Source of the DNA: Cribrihabitans_A pelagius
GTDB lineage: Bacteria > Pseudomonadota > Alphaproteobacteria > Rhodobacterales > Rhodobacteraceae
Reading direction: 5' to 3'
Assembly: GCF_048820915.1 (NCBI RefSeq)
Contig: NZ_JBMERR010000019.1
Coordinates: 1 to 64,000 of the forward strand
Length of the DNA stretch: 64,000 nt
Positions 41,123-49,902 of the stretch are shown piece after piece. Positions within the stretch are counted from its first letter, which is position 1, and each line of letters begins with the position of its first letter. Made by a program: the position numbers and the translations under genes. Below the pieces are notes generated by a model. It worked only from the letters and a program-made list of their open reading frames with translations. It did not search any database and had not been told where the DNA came from.

Positions 41123-41834
41123 CCCCCTCTACCTCAGCGGCACCTACGACCGCACCGGCGAAACCACAGTGGCCGAAGTCACCGAACAGGGCGGGGTGGT
41201 GCTGGAGGAGACCCTCTTCTACCCCACCGGCGGCGGCCAGCCCGGCGACAGCGGGCGGCTGGAGTGGGACGGCGGCAGCTGCACCATTGCCACCACCGTG
41301 AAGGACAAGGACGGCCGCGCGGTGCTGTTCCCCGCCGAAGGCGAGACCCCGCCGCCCGAAGGCGCCGAGGTCTGCCAGATCCTCGACTGGGAGCGCCGTT
41401 ACGGCCACATGCGCGTGCACACCGCGCTGCATCTTCTGTCGGTGGTGCTGCCCTTCGGTGTCACCGGCGGCTCGATCACCGAGGCCAAGGGCCGGCTCGA
41501 CTTCGACATGGACACTGCGCCTGCCGACAAAGAAGGGCTGCAGGCGCGCCTCCAGGCTCTGATCGACCGCAACCTGGACGTCACCCAGGAGTGGATCACC
41601 GAAGACGAGCTCGACGAGAACCCGGCGCTGGTGAAGACCATGTCCGCCGCCCCGCCGCGCGGCGCCGGCCGGGTCCGCCTGGTGCGGATCGGCACCGGGG
41701 ACGAGCAGGTGGACCTGCAGCCCTGCGGCGGCACCCACGTCAAAAAGACCGGCGAAATCGGCCGCATCCGGATCGGCAAGGTCGAGAAGAAGGGTCAGCA
41801 CAACCGCCGTGTCTATCTCCATCTGGAGGACTGA
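41109..41834 (+). CDS. alaX: Alanyl-tRNA editing protein (AlaX type)
   Basis: A 241-residue stand-alone editing domain related to the AlaRS/ThrRS second additional domain. The zinc ligands are visible as HTALH and CGGTH. It hydrolyses mischarged Ser- or Gly-tRNA(Ala). GFYPTGGGQ-like start (TLFYPTGGGQPGDSG) is family typical. Its start lies within the 3' end of the MscS gene (14 bases overlap), with AAGGAG upstream. Confidence 0.9.
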   Translation: MAKSDPLYLSGTYDRTGETTVAEVTEQGGVVLEETLFYPTGGGQPGDSGRLEWDGGSCTIATTVKDKDGRAVLFPAEGETPPPEGAEVCQILDWERRYGHMRVHTALHLLSVVLPFGVTGGSITEAKGRLDFDMDTAPADKEGLQARLQALIDRNLDVTQEWITEDELDENPALVKTMSAAPPRGAGRVRLVRIGTGDEQVDLQPCGGTHVKKTGEIGRIRIGKVEKKGQHNRRVYLHLED

Positions 41835-41915
41835 GAAAACTTTGCGGGGGAGGCGCATTTTTTGCCGTTCCGGCTCTTGCAATTCCCCCGCCGATCCGTC
41901 AAAAGCCCCCTCAAC

Positions 41916-42005
41916 GGAGAGGTGGCCGAGTGGTCGAAGGCGCACGCCTGGAAAGTGTGTAGGCGGGAAACCGTCTCCAGGGTTCGAATCCCTGTCTCTC
42001 CGCCA
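41916..42005 (+). tRNA. tRNA-Ser (anticodon GGA)
   Basis: A 90-base class II tRNA. Acceptor stem GGAGAGG.../...CTCTCC, discriminator G and encoded CCA (42003-42005). Anticodon stem CACGC/GTGTG with loop CTGGAAA gives GGA (41950-41952), reading UCC/UCU. The long variable arm is GGCGGGAAACCGTC-like; T-loop GGTTCGAATCC is canonical. The acquired block begins right after it, so its 3' end is a natural integration site, though no second copy of it is found downstream in this window. Confidence 0.97.
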
Positions 42006-42031
42006 CTTGCCCTACAGAAACGTTTCTCCCG

Positions 42032-42056
42032 ATCCGGCTGCGGCCGGATTTTTCTT
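42032..42056 (+). terminator. Rho-independent terminator of tRNA-Ser
   Basis: Stem ATCCGGC (42032-42038) / GCCGGAT (42043-42049), loop TGCG, then TTTTTCTTTT. The following ~255 bases (42060-42314) are relatively AT-rich and hold no gene that I can support. Confidence 0.88.
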
Positions 42057-42314
42057 TTATATTCAAGGGTTATGCGTGAGGGGCTGTTCACCGGCCTATG
42101 TGCCGGGAGGGCCCAAAGCGTTCTCTCCAGGCCGATATTCTCCGGACCTGTTGACTGCGCTCAATTGGTACAGTTCTACAAGGTTCTGAAAATGCTACTC
42201 TTTTTAGGTCGCTAGAACTGTACCTTTGCCGCGGACGATCGGCATGCGGGCGCGACTCGGATCGAAGGCCATAGCTGGTATGCAGCGGTTCGCGACCATC
42301 GATCATGAAAACGC

Positions 42315-45300
42315 CTAAATTTTTCCGCCAACACCCTTGAACTTTTCAACGAACGCAGAGATGCGTTGGAACACATCTCTTTTTTTGGTCAGGTATTGTG
42401 GATTGAGCGGGCTCATTTTTGGGAGGATCGAGTTCAACTCTGTGCCGTTTTCGCTCGCATATTCGCGCTTGATCGACGTCGCGATGTAGCGCTTGGCGGC
42501 ATCCGAGTTCAATTCTTCATCGGTTATCAGTTCTTCCGCTTCCCGGCGTTGTTCGGCTTGTGCGAAGGCAAAAAATGCCTCAATCACCCCGGCCTTGTCC
42601 CCCAGTTCGTCAAGATTTGTCTGATTGATGAAATCGACGATGAGGCTTTCTTTCGCGCGGTTGCCAATACTGGCGCGAATGACACGGCGAACTTCGCTAA
42701 CGAGCTCTGACTTGCTCTTCGTTTTTTTGTTGTGCTCGAAGATTAGCTCAAGGATGTAATCCAGATTGATTTCCTGGGACTTCAAGAGGTCGACCTCAAA
42801 GACGACATCATCCCAGTCGATCGTTGACTCAACCTGCTCGGCGCTCGCCTTTTCACGACGAAGCCAATCCCGGATGTCATTGTAGGTCGAACGGTAGTCC
42901 TGGACCTTTCGGTCAGCAGGCATCTCGATGCTCTTGAGCTCGTCAACGTCATCATCACTCAAATGATGCCGCTCCTTGAACGCTCTCACCGTTTCGGCGT
43001 CACTCTCGTCGATCTCCTGAAGCTCTCTTAGGCTGGAGAACTCATCATAATTCTGAAGGATATTCTCAACACGGAGATACTCGCCGAACAGCTTCGCAAA
43101 GGCCTTCTTGTCCGCTTCCTTTTCGATGGCGGTGGGGTCCGGGAAACGCTCTTCCAGCTCACGGACGACATCGATAAAGCCTCGCCGTGCCTCGCCTGTC
43201 GTCTGGTCCGTAAAACCTTCCATGTATTCTGAGTAGCTCTTCTCCAGAACGACGTTCTTGGTATTGGCGTTGCCAAAGAGTGTGATCGCCTTGACGGTCG
43301 CCTCTTCCAGGTCACGGAAGGTAACGATGTTGCCGAAGGACTTGGTCGCATCATAAATACGGTTGGTGCGGGAGTAGGCTTGTATAAGGCCATGAAAACG
43401 CAGATTCTTGTCCACGAACAGCGTGTTCAGGGTTGGCGCGTCAAAGCCGGTCAGGAACATGCCAACCACAATGAGCAGGTCGACTTCCTTGGACTTCACC
43501 CGTTTCGCCAGATCTCGGTAATAATTCTGGAAGCCTTTGCTATCGACGCTGAAATTCGTTCGGAAACAGGCGTTGTAGTCCGCGATGGCGGCGTTCAGGA
43601 ATTCCTTGGCGCTGCTGTTCAGCGCCGAAACCTCAAAACTCTCGTCAGGAATGTCGCCAATCGCATCCTGTTCTTCGTTGGCTGCGAATGAAAAGATGGT
43701 CGCGATCTTCAACGGCTTGTCGCTACCGTCCTGCAGCGCATTCAGCTTTTCATAATAGAGCTTGGCTGCATCAACGCTGCTCACCGCGAACATGGCGTTG
43801 AAGCCCTTTTTGTCTCCATAGAGACGATGCGTCTTGCGGCGGAAGTTATCGAGAATGTACTGGGAAATCTCTGCGATTCGTTCGGGGTGCTGAAGAGCTT
43901 GCCGGTTTTCGGCGGCGGTCAGTTTCTTTTCGTCCTGTTCGGTTTCGATCGCTTTGAACTGCGGGCGCACATCGTTGTAATCGACCTTGAACTTCAGCAC
44001 CTTCTCGTCGCGGATCGCGTCGGTGATCACATAGGAATGAAGTTCGCTCCCGAATACGCTGGCCGTCGTCTCCGCGCCCGAAGCATTTTCCGGAAAGATC
44101 GGCGTGCCGGTGAAGCCGAACTGGCAGAATTGTTTGAACTTACGCTTGAGGTTCTTCTGTGCCTCACCAAACTGGCTGCGATGGCACTCGTCGAAAATGA
44201 AGACGACGCGCTGGGTATAGACCGGCAGGTCGCCCTCGCTCTTCATCAGATTGTTGAGTTTCTGGATCGTGGTGACGATGATCTTGTTGTCGTCTTTGGA
44301 GAGGTTCCGCTTCAATCCGGCGGTGCTGTCTGATCCATTGACGCTATCGGGCGAGAAGCGCTGATACTCTTTCATCGTCTGGTAATCGAGGTCTTTGCGG
44401 TCCACCACGAAGAATACCTTGTCGATGAAATCAAGCTCGGTGGCGAGGCGGGCCGCCTTGAAGCTGGTCAGTGTCTTGCCTGAGCCCGTCGTGTGCCAGA
44501 TGAAACCACCGCTTTCCGGCTTGCCAAGCGTCTTGGCCTCGAAGGAACTTCTGATCTTCCGCAGAATGCGTTCTGTTGCAGCGATCTGATATGGTCGCAT
44601 CACAAGCAGCGTGTCGCTAACATCAAAGACGGAAAAATCGAGCAACACCTTCATGAGGGTGCGCTTCTCGAAGAAGGTCGCGGTGAAGTCCTTGAGGTCC
44701 CTTATCAGGCTGTTATCCGCCTGCGCCCAATTCATCGTGAAGTCGAAGCTGTGCTTGTCGCGCTTGGTCGTGTTGGCGAAGTAGCGCGTATCCGTGCCGT
44801 TCGAGATCACGAAGATCTGCAGGTACTTGAAGAGCGAACTGCCCGAGTTGAAGCTCTCCTTGCTGTAACGGTGGATCTGGTTGAACGCTTCCCGAATGGC
44901 GACCCCGCGCTTTTTCAACTCGACCTGCACCAGCGGCAGCCCGTTCACCAGAATGGTCACATCGTAGCGGTTCGCATGAGTGCCCGCTTGCTCGAACTGC
45001 TTGATGACCTGAACCTTGTTGCGGCAGACATTGGCCTTATCGACCAGATAGATGTTCTGGATACGGCCATCATCGAAGACGAAGTCAAAAATGTAGTCGT
45101 CGTGGATCTTGCGGGTCTTGTCAGTGGCGCTGTCGCTGGGGCGATCCAGATAGGTCTCAACGAACCGCGCCCATTCCTTCTCAGTAAACTGAACATTATT
45201 GAGCGCTTGCAGCTGTGTACGCACATTCGCCAGCATGGCGCTCGTTGATTTCAGATCGTCAAGAAACTCATAGCCCTGATTGCGCAGGTCCTGAACAAGC

Positions 45301-45416
45301 TCGCGCTCCAAGTCGGCCTCAGACTGATAGCTGTCAGCCGCCTCCCAGGCGCGCACGTATTTATCGAGAACGATAAAGCGATTGGTCTCGGCGATCGGGG
45401 TCGTCTGCTCAGGCAT
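42315..45416 (-). CDS. hsdR: Type I restriction enzyme R subunit HsdR (EcoR124I-like)
   Basis: A 1033-residue HsdR. The PD-(D/E)xK nuclease has Asp152, Glu166 and Lys168 in YDVTILVNG...VQVELKK, almost the same numbering as EcoR124I. Helicase motifs: TTGSGKT (to 315) and FDECH (409-412), then FGFTGTP. The C-terminal helical part contacts the methylase core. It translocates DNA and cuts unmodified DNA far from the recognition site. Its start overlaps the prrC stop by 8 bases (45409-45416). It is last in the operon. Confidence 0.96.
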   Translation of the reverse strand: MPEQTTPIAETNRFIVLDKYVRAWEAADSYQSEADLERELVQDLRNQGYEFLDDLKSTSAMLANVRTQLQALNNVQFTEKEWARFVETYLDRPSDSATDKTRKIHDDYIFDFVFDDGRIQNIYLVDKANVCRNKVQVIKQFEQAGTHANRYDVTILVNGLPLVQVELKKRGVAIREAFNQIHRYSKESFNSGSSLFKYLQIFVISNGTDTRYFANTTKRDKHSFDFTMNWAQADNSLIRDLKDFTATFFEKRTLMKVLLDFSVFDVSDTLLVMRPYQIAATERILRKIRSSFEAKTLGKPESGGFIWHTTGSGKTLTSFKAARLATELDFIDKVFFVVDRKDLDYQTMKEYQRFSPDSVNGSDSTAGLKRNLSKDDNKIIVTTIQKLNNLMKSEGDLPVYTQRVVFIFDECHRSQFGEAQKNLKRKFKQFCQFGFTGTPIFPENASGAETTASVFGSELHSYVITDAIRDEKVLKFKVDYNDVRPQFKAIETEQDEKKLTAAENRQALQHPERIAEISQYILDNFRRKTHRLYGDKKGFNAMFAVSSVDAAKLYYEKLNALQDGSDKPLKIATIFSFAANEEQDAIGDIPDESFEVSALNSSAKEFLNAAIADYNACFRTNFSVDSKGFQNYYRDLAKRVKSKEVDLLIVVGMFLTGFDAPTLNTLFVDKNLRFHGLIQAYSRTNRIYDATKSFGNIVTFRDLEEATVKAITLFGNANTKNVVLEKSYSEYMEGFTDQTTGEARRGFIDVVRELEERFPDPTAIEKEADKKAFAKLFGEYLRVENILQNYDEFSSLRELQEIDESDAETVRAFKERHHLSDDDVDELKSIEMPADRKVQDYRSTYNDIRDWLRREKASAEQVESTIDWDDVVFEVDLLKSQEINLDYILELIFEHNKKTKSKSELVSEVRRVIRASIGNRAKESLIVDFINQTNLDELGDKAGVIEAFFAFAQAEQRREAEELITDEELNSDAAKRYIATSIKREYASENGTELNSILPKMSPLNPQYLTKKRDVFQRISAFVEKFKGVGGKI

Positions 45417-46569
45417 TCGGGGCGTCCTCCTGCCAATAGCTGTAATTGTTGCGCAGATGATCCAGCAGGAGCTTCACCGTCTGCTTTTCCTGCGGCGAGG
45501 GCTCGGCGATGGTCTCACTGGAGAGCGTGCTATGGCTCGTAAACTGAATGATGCGGTTCATGTAAAGTTGTTGGTCGCCCGGCAGCAGCTCTGACCATCG
45601 CGGATAGCCCAGAAAGTTCGATGTCTTTTCATAGAGATTTCGCAGCAGGGTGAAGTGATAGCGCTCGATCTTGTCTGCCGCGATTGCCTCCTCCAGCGTC
45701 TGCTTGAGGTAAAGGTGATAAGAAAAGCTCTGGTTTGAATCGCCGTTCTTCTCTGTCAGCTCAAACGTTCCATCCTCAAGCCGTTTCAGCATGTAGGAGG
45801 TCTTTTTTTTCAGCTCATTGAACAGCACGTTGAAGAAAAGTGGGCTGTGTGTCGTGATGATGAATTTCAGGCCGTTCACCGCATCGCTTCTCTTGATCAG
45901 GTCCGCGACGTCGACGGCGAGCTGAATGAGGTGGTTCTCATCAAGCGAACTGACCGGGTCATCAATGAAGACATATTCGAGGTCATTAAACTGATCCGTC
46001 TCGCGCTCATCGACTTCAGCTACGTTACGGGTGCTGATGACCTGATCTAGCAGGCAATAAAAAACACTCCAGATGAAGTTGCTTTCTTCGCCCTTCGATA
46101 TTTTGAGACGCTCTGGGTCGGTCTCCGGATCTTGCCCCAGTGTGAAGATCACTTCGGAAAATGCCGGGATGGTAATCTCTTTGTCGTCCTTGTCTTTGGT
46201 TTTGTATTCCTCATTGAAGCGGGGCGTAAGATTCGGCTGGGTGTAACGCTGAAACACGGTGATCACATTGAGGTCGAGCCCGAGATCTTCGAAGGCGGAT
46301 CTGGTGAACGCATTCGGCTGGATACAGAGCTTCCGCTCGGTATCGCCGGTCAGATCATTGTCCCAGTAGAAGAGGTCTTCGGTGAAGGCGTTATAGTAGA
46401 GCACCTTGGGGCGATAATCGTCGTCCCGTTCCTCGGTCTTCGGGTCGATCAGCTCTCTGAATGCGCGGGACAGCCGCGTCTTGCCGGAGGCGTTGAACGC
46501 ATAGATCAGCTGCACCTTCTTATCGGCGTCCCGCAGCGTTTCAGCGATTTCGGTCAGCGTCTGTCCCAT
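45409..46569 (-). CDS. prrC: PrrC-type anticodon nuclease
   Basis: A 386-residue protein between hsdS and hsdR, exactly where PrrC is found in the Escherichia coli prr locus. It starts MGQTLTEIAETL and has an ABC-type ATPase: Walker A YAFNASGKT (to 31), signature ISKGEES (~157-163), Walker B YVFIDDPVSSLDE, switch His in ITTHSP. The C-terminal nuclease domain shows Arg310, Glu314 and His346, whose 4- and 32-residue spacing equals the PrrC triad R320-E324-H356. PrrC cuts tRNA-Lys when phage proteins disable the partner restriction enzyme. Overlaps hsdR and abuts hsdS. Confidence 0.92.
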   Translation of the reverse strand: MGQTLTEIAETLRDADKKVQLIYAFNASGKTRLSRAFRELIDPKTEERDDDYRPKVLYYNAFTEDLFYWDNDLTGDTERKLCIQPNAFTRSAFEDLGLDLNVITVFQRYTQPNLTPRFNEEYKTKDKDDKEITIPAFSEVIFTLGQDPETDPERLKISKGEESNFIWSVFYCLLDQVISTRNVAEVDERETDQFNDLEYVFIDDPVSSLDENHLIQLAVDVADLIKRSDAVNGLKFIITTHSPLFFNVLFNELKKKTSYMLKRLEDGTFELTEKNGDSNQSFSYHLYLKQTLEEAIAADKIERYHFTLLRNLYEKTSNFLGYPRWSELLPGDQQLYMNRIIQFTSHSTLSSETIAEPSPQEKQTVKLLLDHLRNNYSYWQEDAPNA

Positions 46570-47865
46570 TTACGCCGCCTCTGCATCAGGCTTGGGAAAG
46601 CTCAGCAGCTGATCGCGGTAATAAGCATATTGCTTTTCACGCAGCTCAATCTCGCGGGGCAGGCCTTCGCTGATCGAAGTCGTCAGCGTGTCGAACTTGT
46701 CGAGGATTGCGACAATGCGCTTCTGTTCCTCGAGAGACTTAGTGGGGTCGTCGGGGTAAGGAACCGGCAGCCGCACATTTTTGACCCCATCAATCAAGAG
46801 CCTTTTTATCTTGCCGCTCGAAACGTATTTCGCTTTCTGATCATGAAAGGTATCTGTTTGCATCGCATATGCGATGAACTTCGGGTTCATGTTGTGGCGG
46901 AAAGCATAGCTATCATCGTGGATCGCGACTTTTTCTTCTCCCAGCCACGCAACCGCTTTGCCGACGTCTTCGATTGTTTCGCTGACGCCCGCGATGACAA
47001 CATCATTCGGCTCAGCATACCGCAACGAAGCCGCCATATCGCTTCTGACTTTCGAAAGTGTTTTGTGCGCGAAGACACCATAGTGCGTGTAGATTTCGCC
47101 ATAGTGGATCGCACCGATGCCTTCATCCACATAATCGGCTTTCGTAAAGCGTTTTCCACGGATGAACTCACCAATCTCGTCCAAGGGTTTCCATTCGACA
47201 TCCCCACCTTCAAAGCTGAGAAGCCGCTCGCGGTAGTGGTTGTATTGCTTTTTGCGCTGGGTAAGCTCGGCGGTAAGCTCGGCGGTAAGCTCGGCGGTAA
47301 GCTGGGTGAAGCTGTCGAGTATCCGGACAATTTCCGCCTGTATCGCCAGCGACTTCTCCGGATCATCTGGGCAGGGGATGGGGATTTCGATCTTGGCCAA
47401 GTCTTTAGCAGAAACGTCGATGACCTTTGCGCCTCTCGCCAACTTCCGCTTTTCGACGAAAAAAGTCGGCGTTTGAGTGAAATAGACAAAATACTTTCCG
47501 AAGAGATGCCAAGAAGGTTTTATAATCGTCGCATGACCACCTGTAACGGCTGGCTCCTTGCCAAGATAGAGAACTGGTGTTCCAACGTCTTCGAGATTTT
47601 CGCTTGTATTGGTGATCACGATGTCGCCGGGATTCACTTTTTTCAGCGCGTCAGCGGTTTTTTCCGAGACGAACGAAATCGTTGAGTGGGTTTCAAGGCC
47701 GTAGTACGTGTATATCTGACCGTAATGAATGGCTGGAACGCCTGATTCAACGAAGTCAGACTTCGGTAGTCCATTCCCCCTGACCAACTCAGCGAGCTCC
47801 CCCAAAGGCACCCACGCCACCTCGGCCCCACCGAGCAGCTTCTCCAGAAAGCCCGCCGCGCTCAT
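46570..47865 (-). CDS. hsdS: Type I restriction specificity subunit HsdS
   Basis: A 431-residue HsdS with two target-recognition domains, each opened by a similar motif (ELVRGNGLPKSDFVESGVP and FIRGKRFTKADYVDEGIG, then AIHYGxIYTxYG) and closed by a helical conserved region (RKKQYNHYRERLLSF; REKQYAYYRDQLLSF). The central spacer contains TAEL three times in tandem, as in EcoR124-type HsdS, where repeat number sets the gap between the two half-sites. It gives both methylase and nuclease their sequence specificity; the recognised bases cannot be read here. Confidence 0.95.
   Translation of the reverse strand: MSAAGFLEKLLGGAEVAWVPLGELAELVRGNGLPKSDFVESGVPAIHYGQIYTYYGLETHSTISFVSEKTADALKKVNPGDIVITNTSENLEDVGTPVLYLGKEPAVTGGHATIIKPSWHLFGKYFVYFTQTPTFFVEKRKLARGAKVIDVSAKDLAKIEIPIPCPDDPEKSLAIQAEIVRILDSFTQLTAELTAELTAELTQRKKQYNHYRERLLSFEGGDVEWKPLDEIGEFIRGKRFTKADYVDEGIGAIHYGEIYTHYGVFAHKTLSKVRSDMAASLRYAEPNDVVIAGVSETIEDVGKAVAWLGEEKVAIHDDSYAFRHNMNPKFIAYAMQTDTFHDQKAKYVSSGKIKRLLIDGVKNVRLPVPYPDDPTKSLEEQKRIVAILDKFDTLTTSISEGLPREIELREKQYAYYRDQLLSFPKPDAEAA
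47261..47303. repeat. 12-bp tandem repeat in hsdS (TAEL codons)
   Basis: GTAAGCTCGGCG occurs three times in a row (47261-47272, 47273-47284, 47285-47296), followed by the partial unit GTAAGCT. On the coding strand each unit encodes Thr-Ala-Glu-Leu. In-frame gain or loss of units by slippage or recombination would alter the spacer helix and hence site spacing, as between EcoR124I (two) and EcoR124II (three). Confidence 0.95.
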
Positions 47866-49409
47866 GCGTTGATCTCCGTGATGATGGCGTCAATATCCGT
47901 GCGCAGCCGGTCGATCCGCTGAACCGTGGTTCTGATCTGATCATTCAGCTCGCCAATATTGACGATCTCGCGCGTGTCCTTCGGTTCCACATAGGAGCTG
48001 ACCGAGAGATTATAGCCGCGCTCCACGATGGTTTCATACGGCACCGACGCGGCGACGTGGTCGACGTCTTCCTTGCTGTCAAAGATCTTCATCAGCTCAG
48101 CGATATGATCATTCGTCATTAGATTGATGTTGGTGGCCTTCTTGAAGAAGTCTTCGCCGGTCGCGTCGATGAACTGGATGGTCGTGTCGGTTTTGTTCTT
48201 GGCCAGCACCAGGATCGTCACCGCAATGGTCGTGCCGTAGAAGAGGTTGGAGGCGAGCGCGATCACTGTCTCAACATAATTGTTATCGACCAGATACTGC
48301 CTGATCTTCTTCTCCGCACCGTCGCGATAGAAAATGCCTGGAAAGCACACGATCGCCGCGCGGCCCTTGGCCGACAAGTAACTCAGCGCGTGCAGCACAA
48401 AGGCGAAATCGGCCTTTGATTTGGGTGCCAGCACACCCGCAGGCGCGAAGCGGTCATCATTGATCAGGGTCGGATCATCCGAGCCGATCCACTTCACCGA
48501 ATAGGGCGGGTTGGAGACGATAGCGTCGAACGGCTTGTCGTCCTGAAAGTGGGGTTGGGTGAGCGTATCGCCGCGCTGGATGTTGAACTTATCGTAATTG
48601 ATATTGTGAAGGAACATGTTCATGCGGGCGAGGTTGTAGGTTGTATGATTGATCTCTTGGCCGAAGAAACCTTCTTCGATGATGTGCGCGTCAAAGTGCT
48701 TCTTGGCTTGCAGCAGCAGGGAGCCAGAGCCGCAGGCGGGGTCGTAAATCTTGTTGACCTTTTCCTGCCCATGCATGGCGAGCTGGGCGATAAGCTTCGA
48801 GACATGTTGCGGGGTGAAAAACTCCCCGCCGGATTTGCCCGCATTGGCGGCGTAGTTCGAGATCAGGAATTCATAGGCGTCGCCGAAAAGATCAATCTGA
48901 CTATTGTTGAAGTCTCCGAAATCCAATTCCGCAACACGTTTCAGCACTTTCGCCAAGCGGCTGTTCTTCTCCGTCACCGTATTGCCAAGGCGCGTGCTGG
49001 TCGTGTCGAAGTCCGCGAAGAGACCTCTGATGTCCTGCTCGGAGGGGTAGCCGTTGGCGGAGGACTCGATCGCCGCGAAGATCTGCGCCAGACCGGTGTT
49101 CAGGCTGTCATTCGTGTTGGCGTCCTTGGCGACATTGGCAAAGAGCTGGCTGGGATAGATAAAATAGCCCTTGGTTTTGATCGCGTCATCCTTGATGTCA
49201 TCGGTGACGACATCGTCGGGAAGACCAGCGTAGTTGATGCTCTCGTCATCCGCCTCGATATATGCAGCGAAATTCTCGCTGATAAAGCGGTAAAAGAGCG
49301 TGCCGAGGACATATTGCTTGAAGTCCCAGCCATCGACCGAGCCGCGCACATCGTTCGCGATGTCCCAGATTTTCCGTTGTAGCGCCGCGCGTTGTTCCTG
49401 GCCGGTCAT
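47862..49409 (-). CDS. hsdM: Type I restriction-modification methyltransferase subunit HsdM
   Basis: A 515-residue N6-adenine methyltransferase. SAM motif DPACGSGSLLL, catalytic NPPY in IVSNPPYSVKW, and the N-terminal helical domain (RKIWDIANDVRGSVDGWDFKQYVLG) are characteristic of type I HsdM. With HsdS it methylates host sites and forms the core of the restriction complex. Its stop overlaps the hsdS start (ATGA, 47862-47865) and its start overlaps the HTH gene. Confidence 0.96.
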   Translation of the reverse strand: MTGQEQRAALQRKIWDIANDVRGSVDGWDFKQYVLGTLFYRFISENFAAYIEADDESINYAGLPDDVVTDDIKDDAIKTKGYFIYPSQLFANVAKDANTNDSLNTGLAQIFAAIESSANGYPSEQDIRGLFADFDTTSTRLGNTVTEKNSRLAKVLKRVAELDFGDFNNSQIDLFGDAYEFLISNYAANAGKSGGEFFTPQHVSKLIAQLAMHGQEKVNKIYDPACGSGSLLLQAKKHFDAHIIEEGFFGQEINHTTYNLARMNMFLHNINYDKFNIQRGDTLTQPHFQDDKPFDAIVSNPPYSVKWIGSDDPTLINDDRFAPAGVLAPKSKADFAFVLHALSYLSAKGRAAIVCFPGIFYRDGAEKKIRQYLVDNNYVETVIALASNLFYGTTIAVTILVLAKNKTDTTIQFIDATGEDFFKKATNINLMTNDHIAELMKIFDSKEDVDHVAASVPYETIVERGYNLSVSSYVEPKDTREIVNIGELNDQIRTTVQRIDRLRTDIDAIITEINA

Positions 49410-49597
49410 CTCTTTTTGTCCTTCTTCGGACTGGCTTCACGCTCGATCCAGTCCTCAATATCCACGCGCCGAAACCGCCAGGTGCCGCCAACCTTGAAGC
49501 CGGGCAGCTTGCTGTCGGCCGCAAGGCGGTAAGCGGTTTTCTTGTTGATCCTGAGATAGTCGGCGACTTCATCAATGGTCATGATGTCAGCTGCCAT
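49406..49597 (-). CDS. Excisionase-like helix-turn-helix protein
   Basis: A 63-residue HTH_17/MerR-like protein (66 if the ATG at 49606 is used): MTIDEVADYLRINKKTAYRLAADSKLPGFKVGGTWRF, typical of small excisionase or control proteins. Its last four bases overlap hsdM, so it is the first cistron of the restriction operon. It could be a control protein timing hsd expression or a recombination directionality factor; the translational coupling favours the first. A palindrome ATCTC-TTTT-GAGAT lies just upstream at 49619. Confidence 0.8.
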   Translation of the reverse strand: MAADIMTIDEVADYLRINKKTAYRLAADSKLPGFKVGGTWRFRRVDIEDWIEREASPKKDKKR

Positions 49598-49606
49598 GTG
49601 AAGCAC

Positions 49607-49902
49607 TTTCCCAAAATCATCTCTTTTGAGATTTCTATGGAAATTTGCGGATTCCTACAAGGCGGGAATTCCAAGCAATTTCAGAGTTCTGATGAGATCG
49701 GGCTGGTTTGGGGCGTGTCGCTCCTTGTATTCGGGTTGTGTCGCTGTCTTCGATGTTCGGGCACCTGAGCCGAGTCACCGCCCAAGCCCTCTAGCTCTGC
49801 CCACGGTCCAGTCGATGCTACCTGCGCGCACTTTGACGCTTATCTCCGCGCCGCGATACCGCTCCCGCATGCCTTGCGGCCCGGCGCCGGGGGCCACGAA
49901 TG
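49607..49902. promoter_or_regulatory. Gap between HTH operon and recombinase module; candidate operator
   Basis: 296 bases. The left part is AT-rich and contains the palindrome ATCTCTTTTGAGAT (49619-49632), placed as an operator or promoter element for the HTH-hsd operon reading leftward. The right part (about 49790-49902) looks like the remnant of coding sequence following the recombinase module but shows no gene that I can support. Confidence 0.4.
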
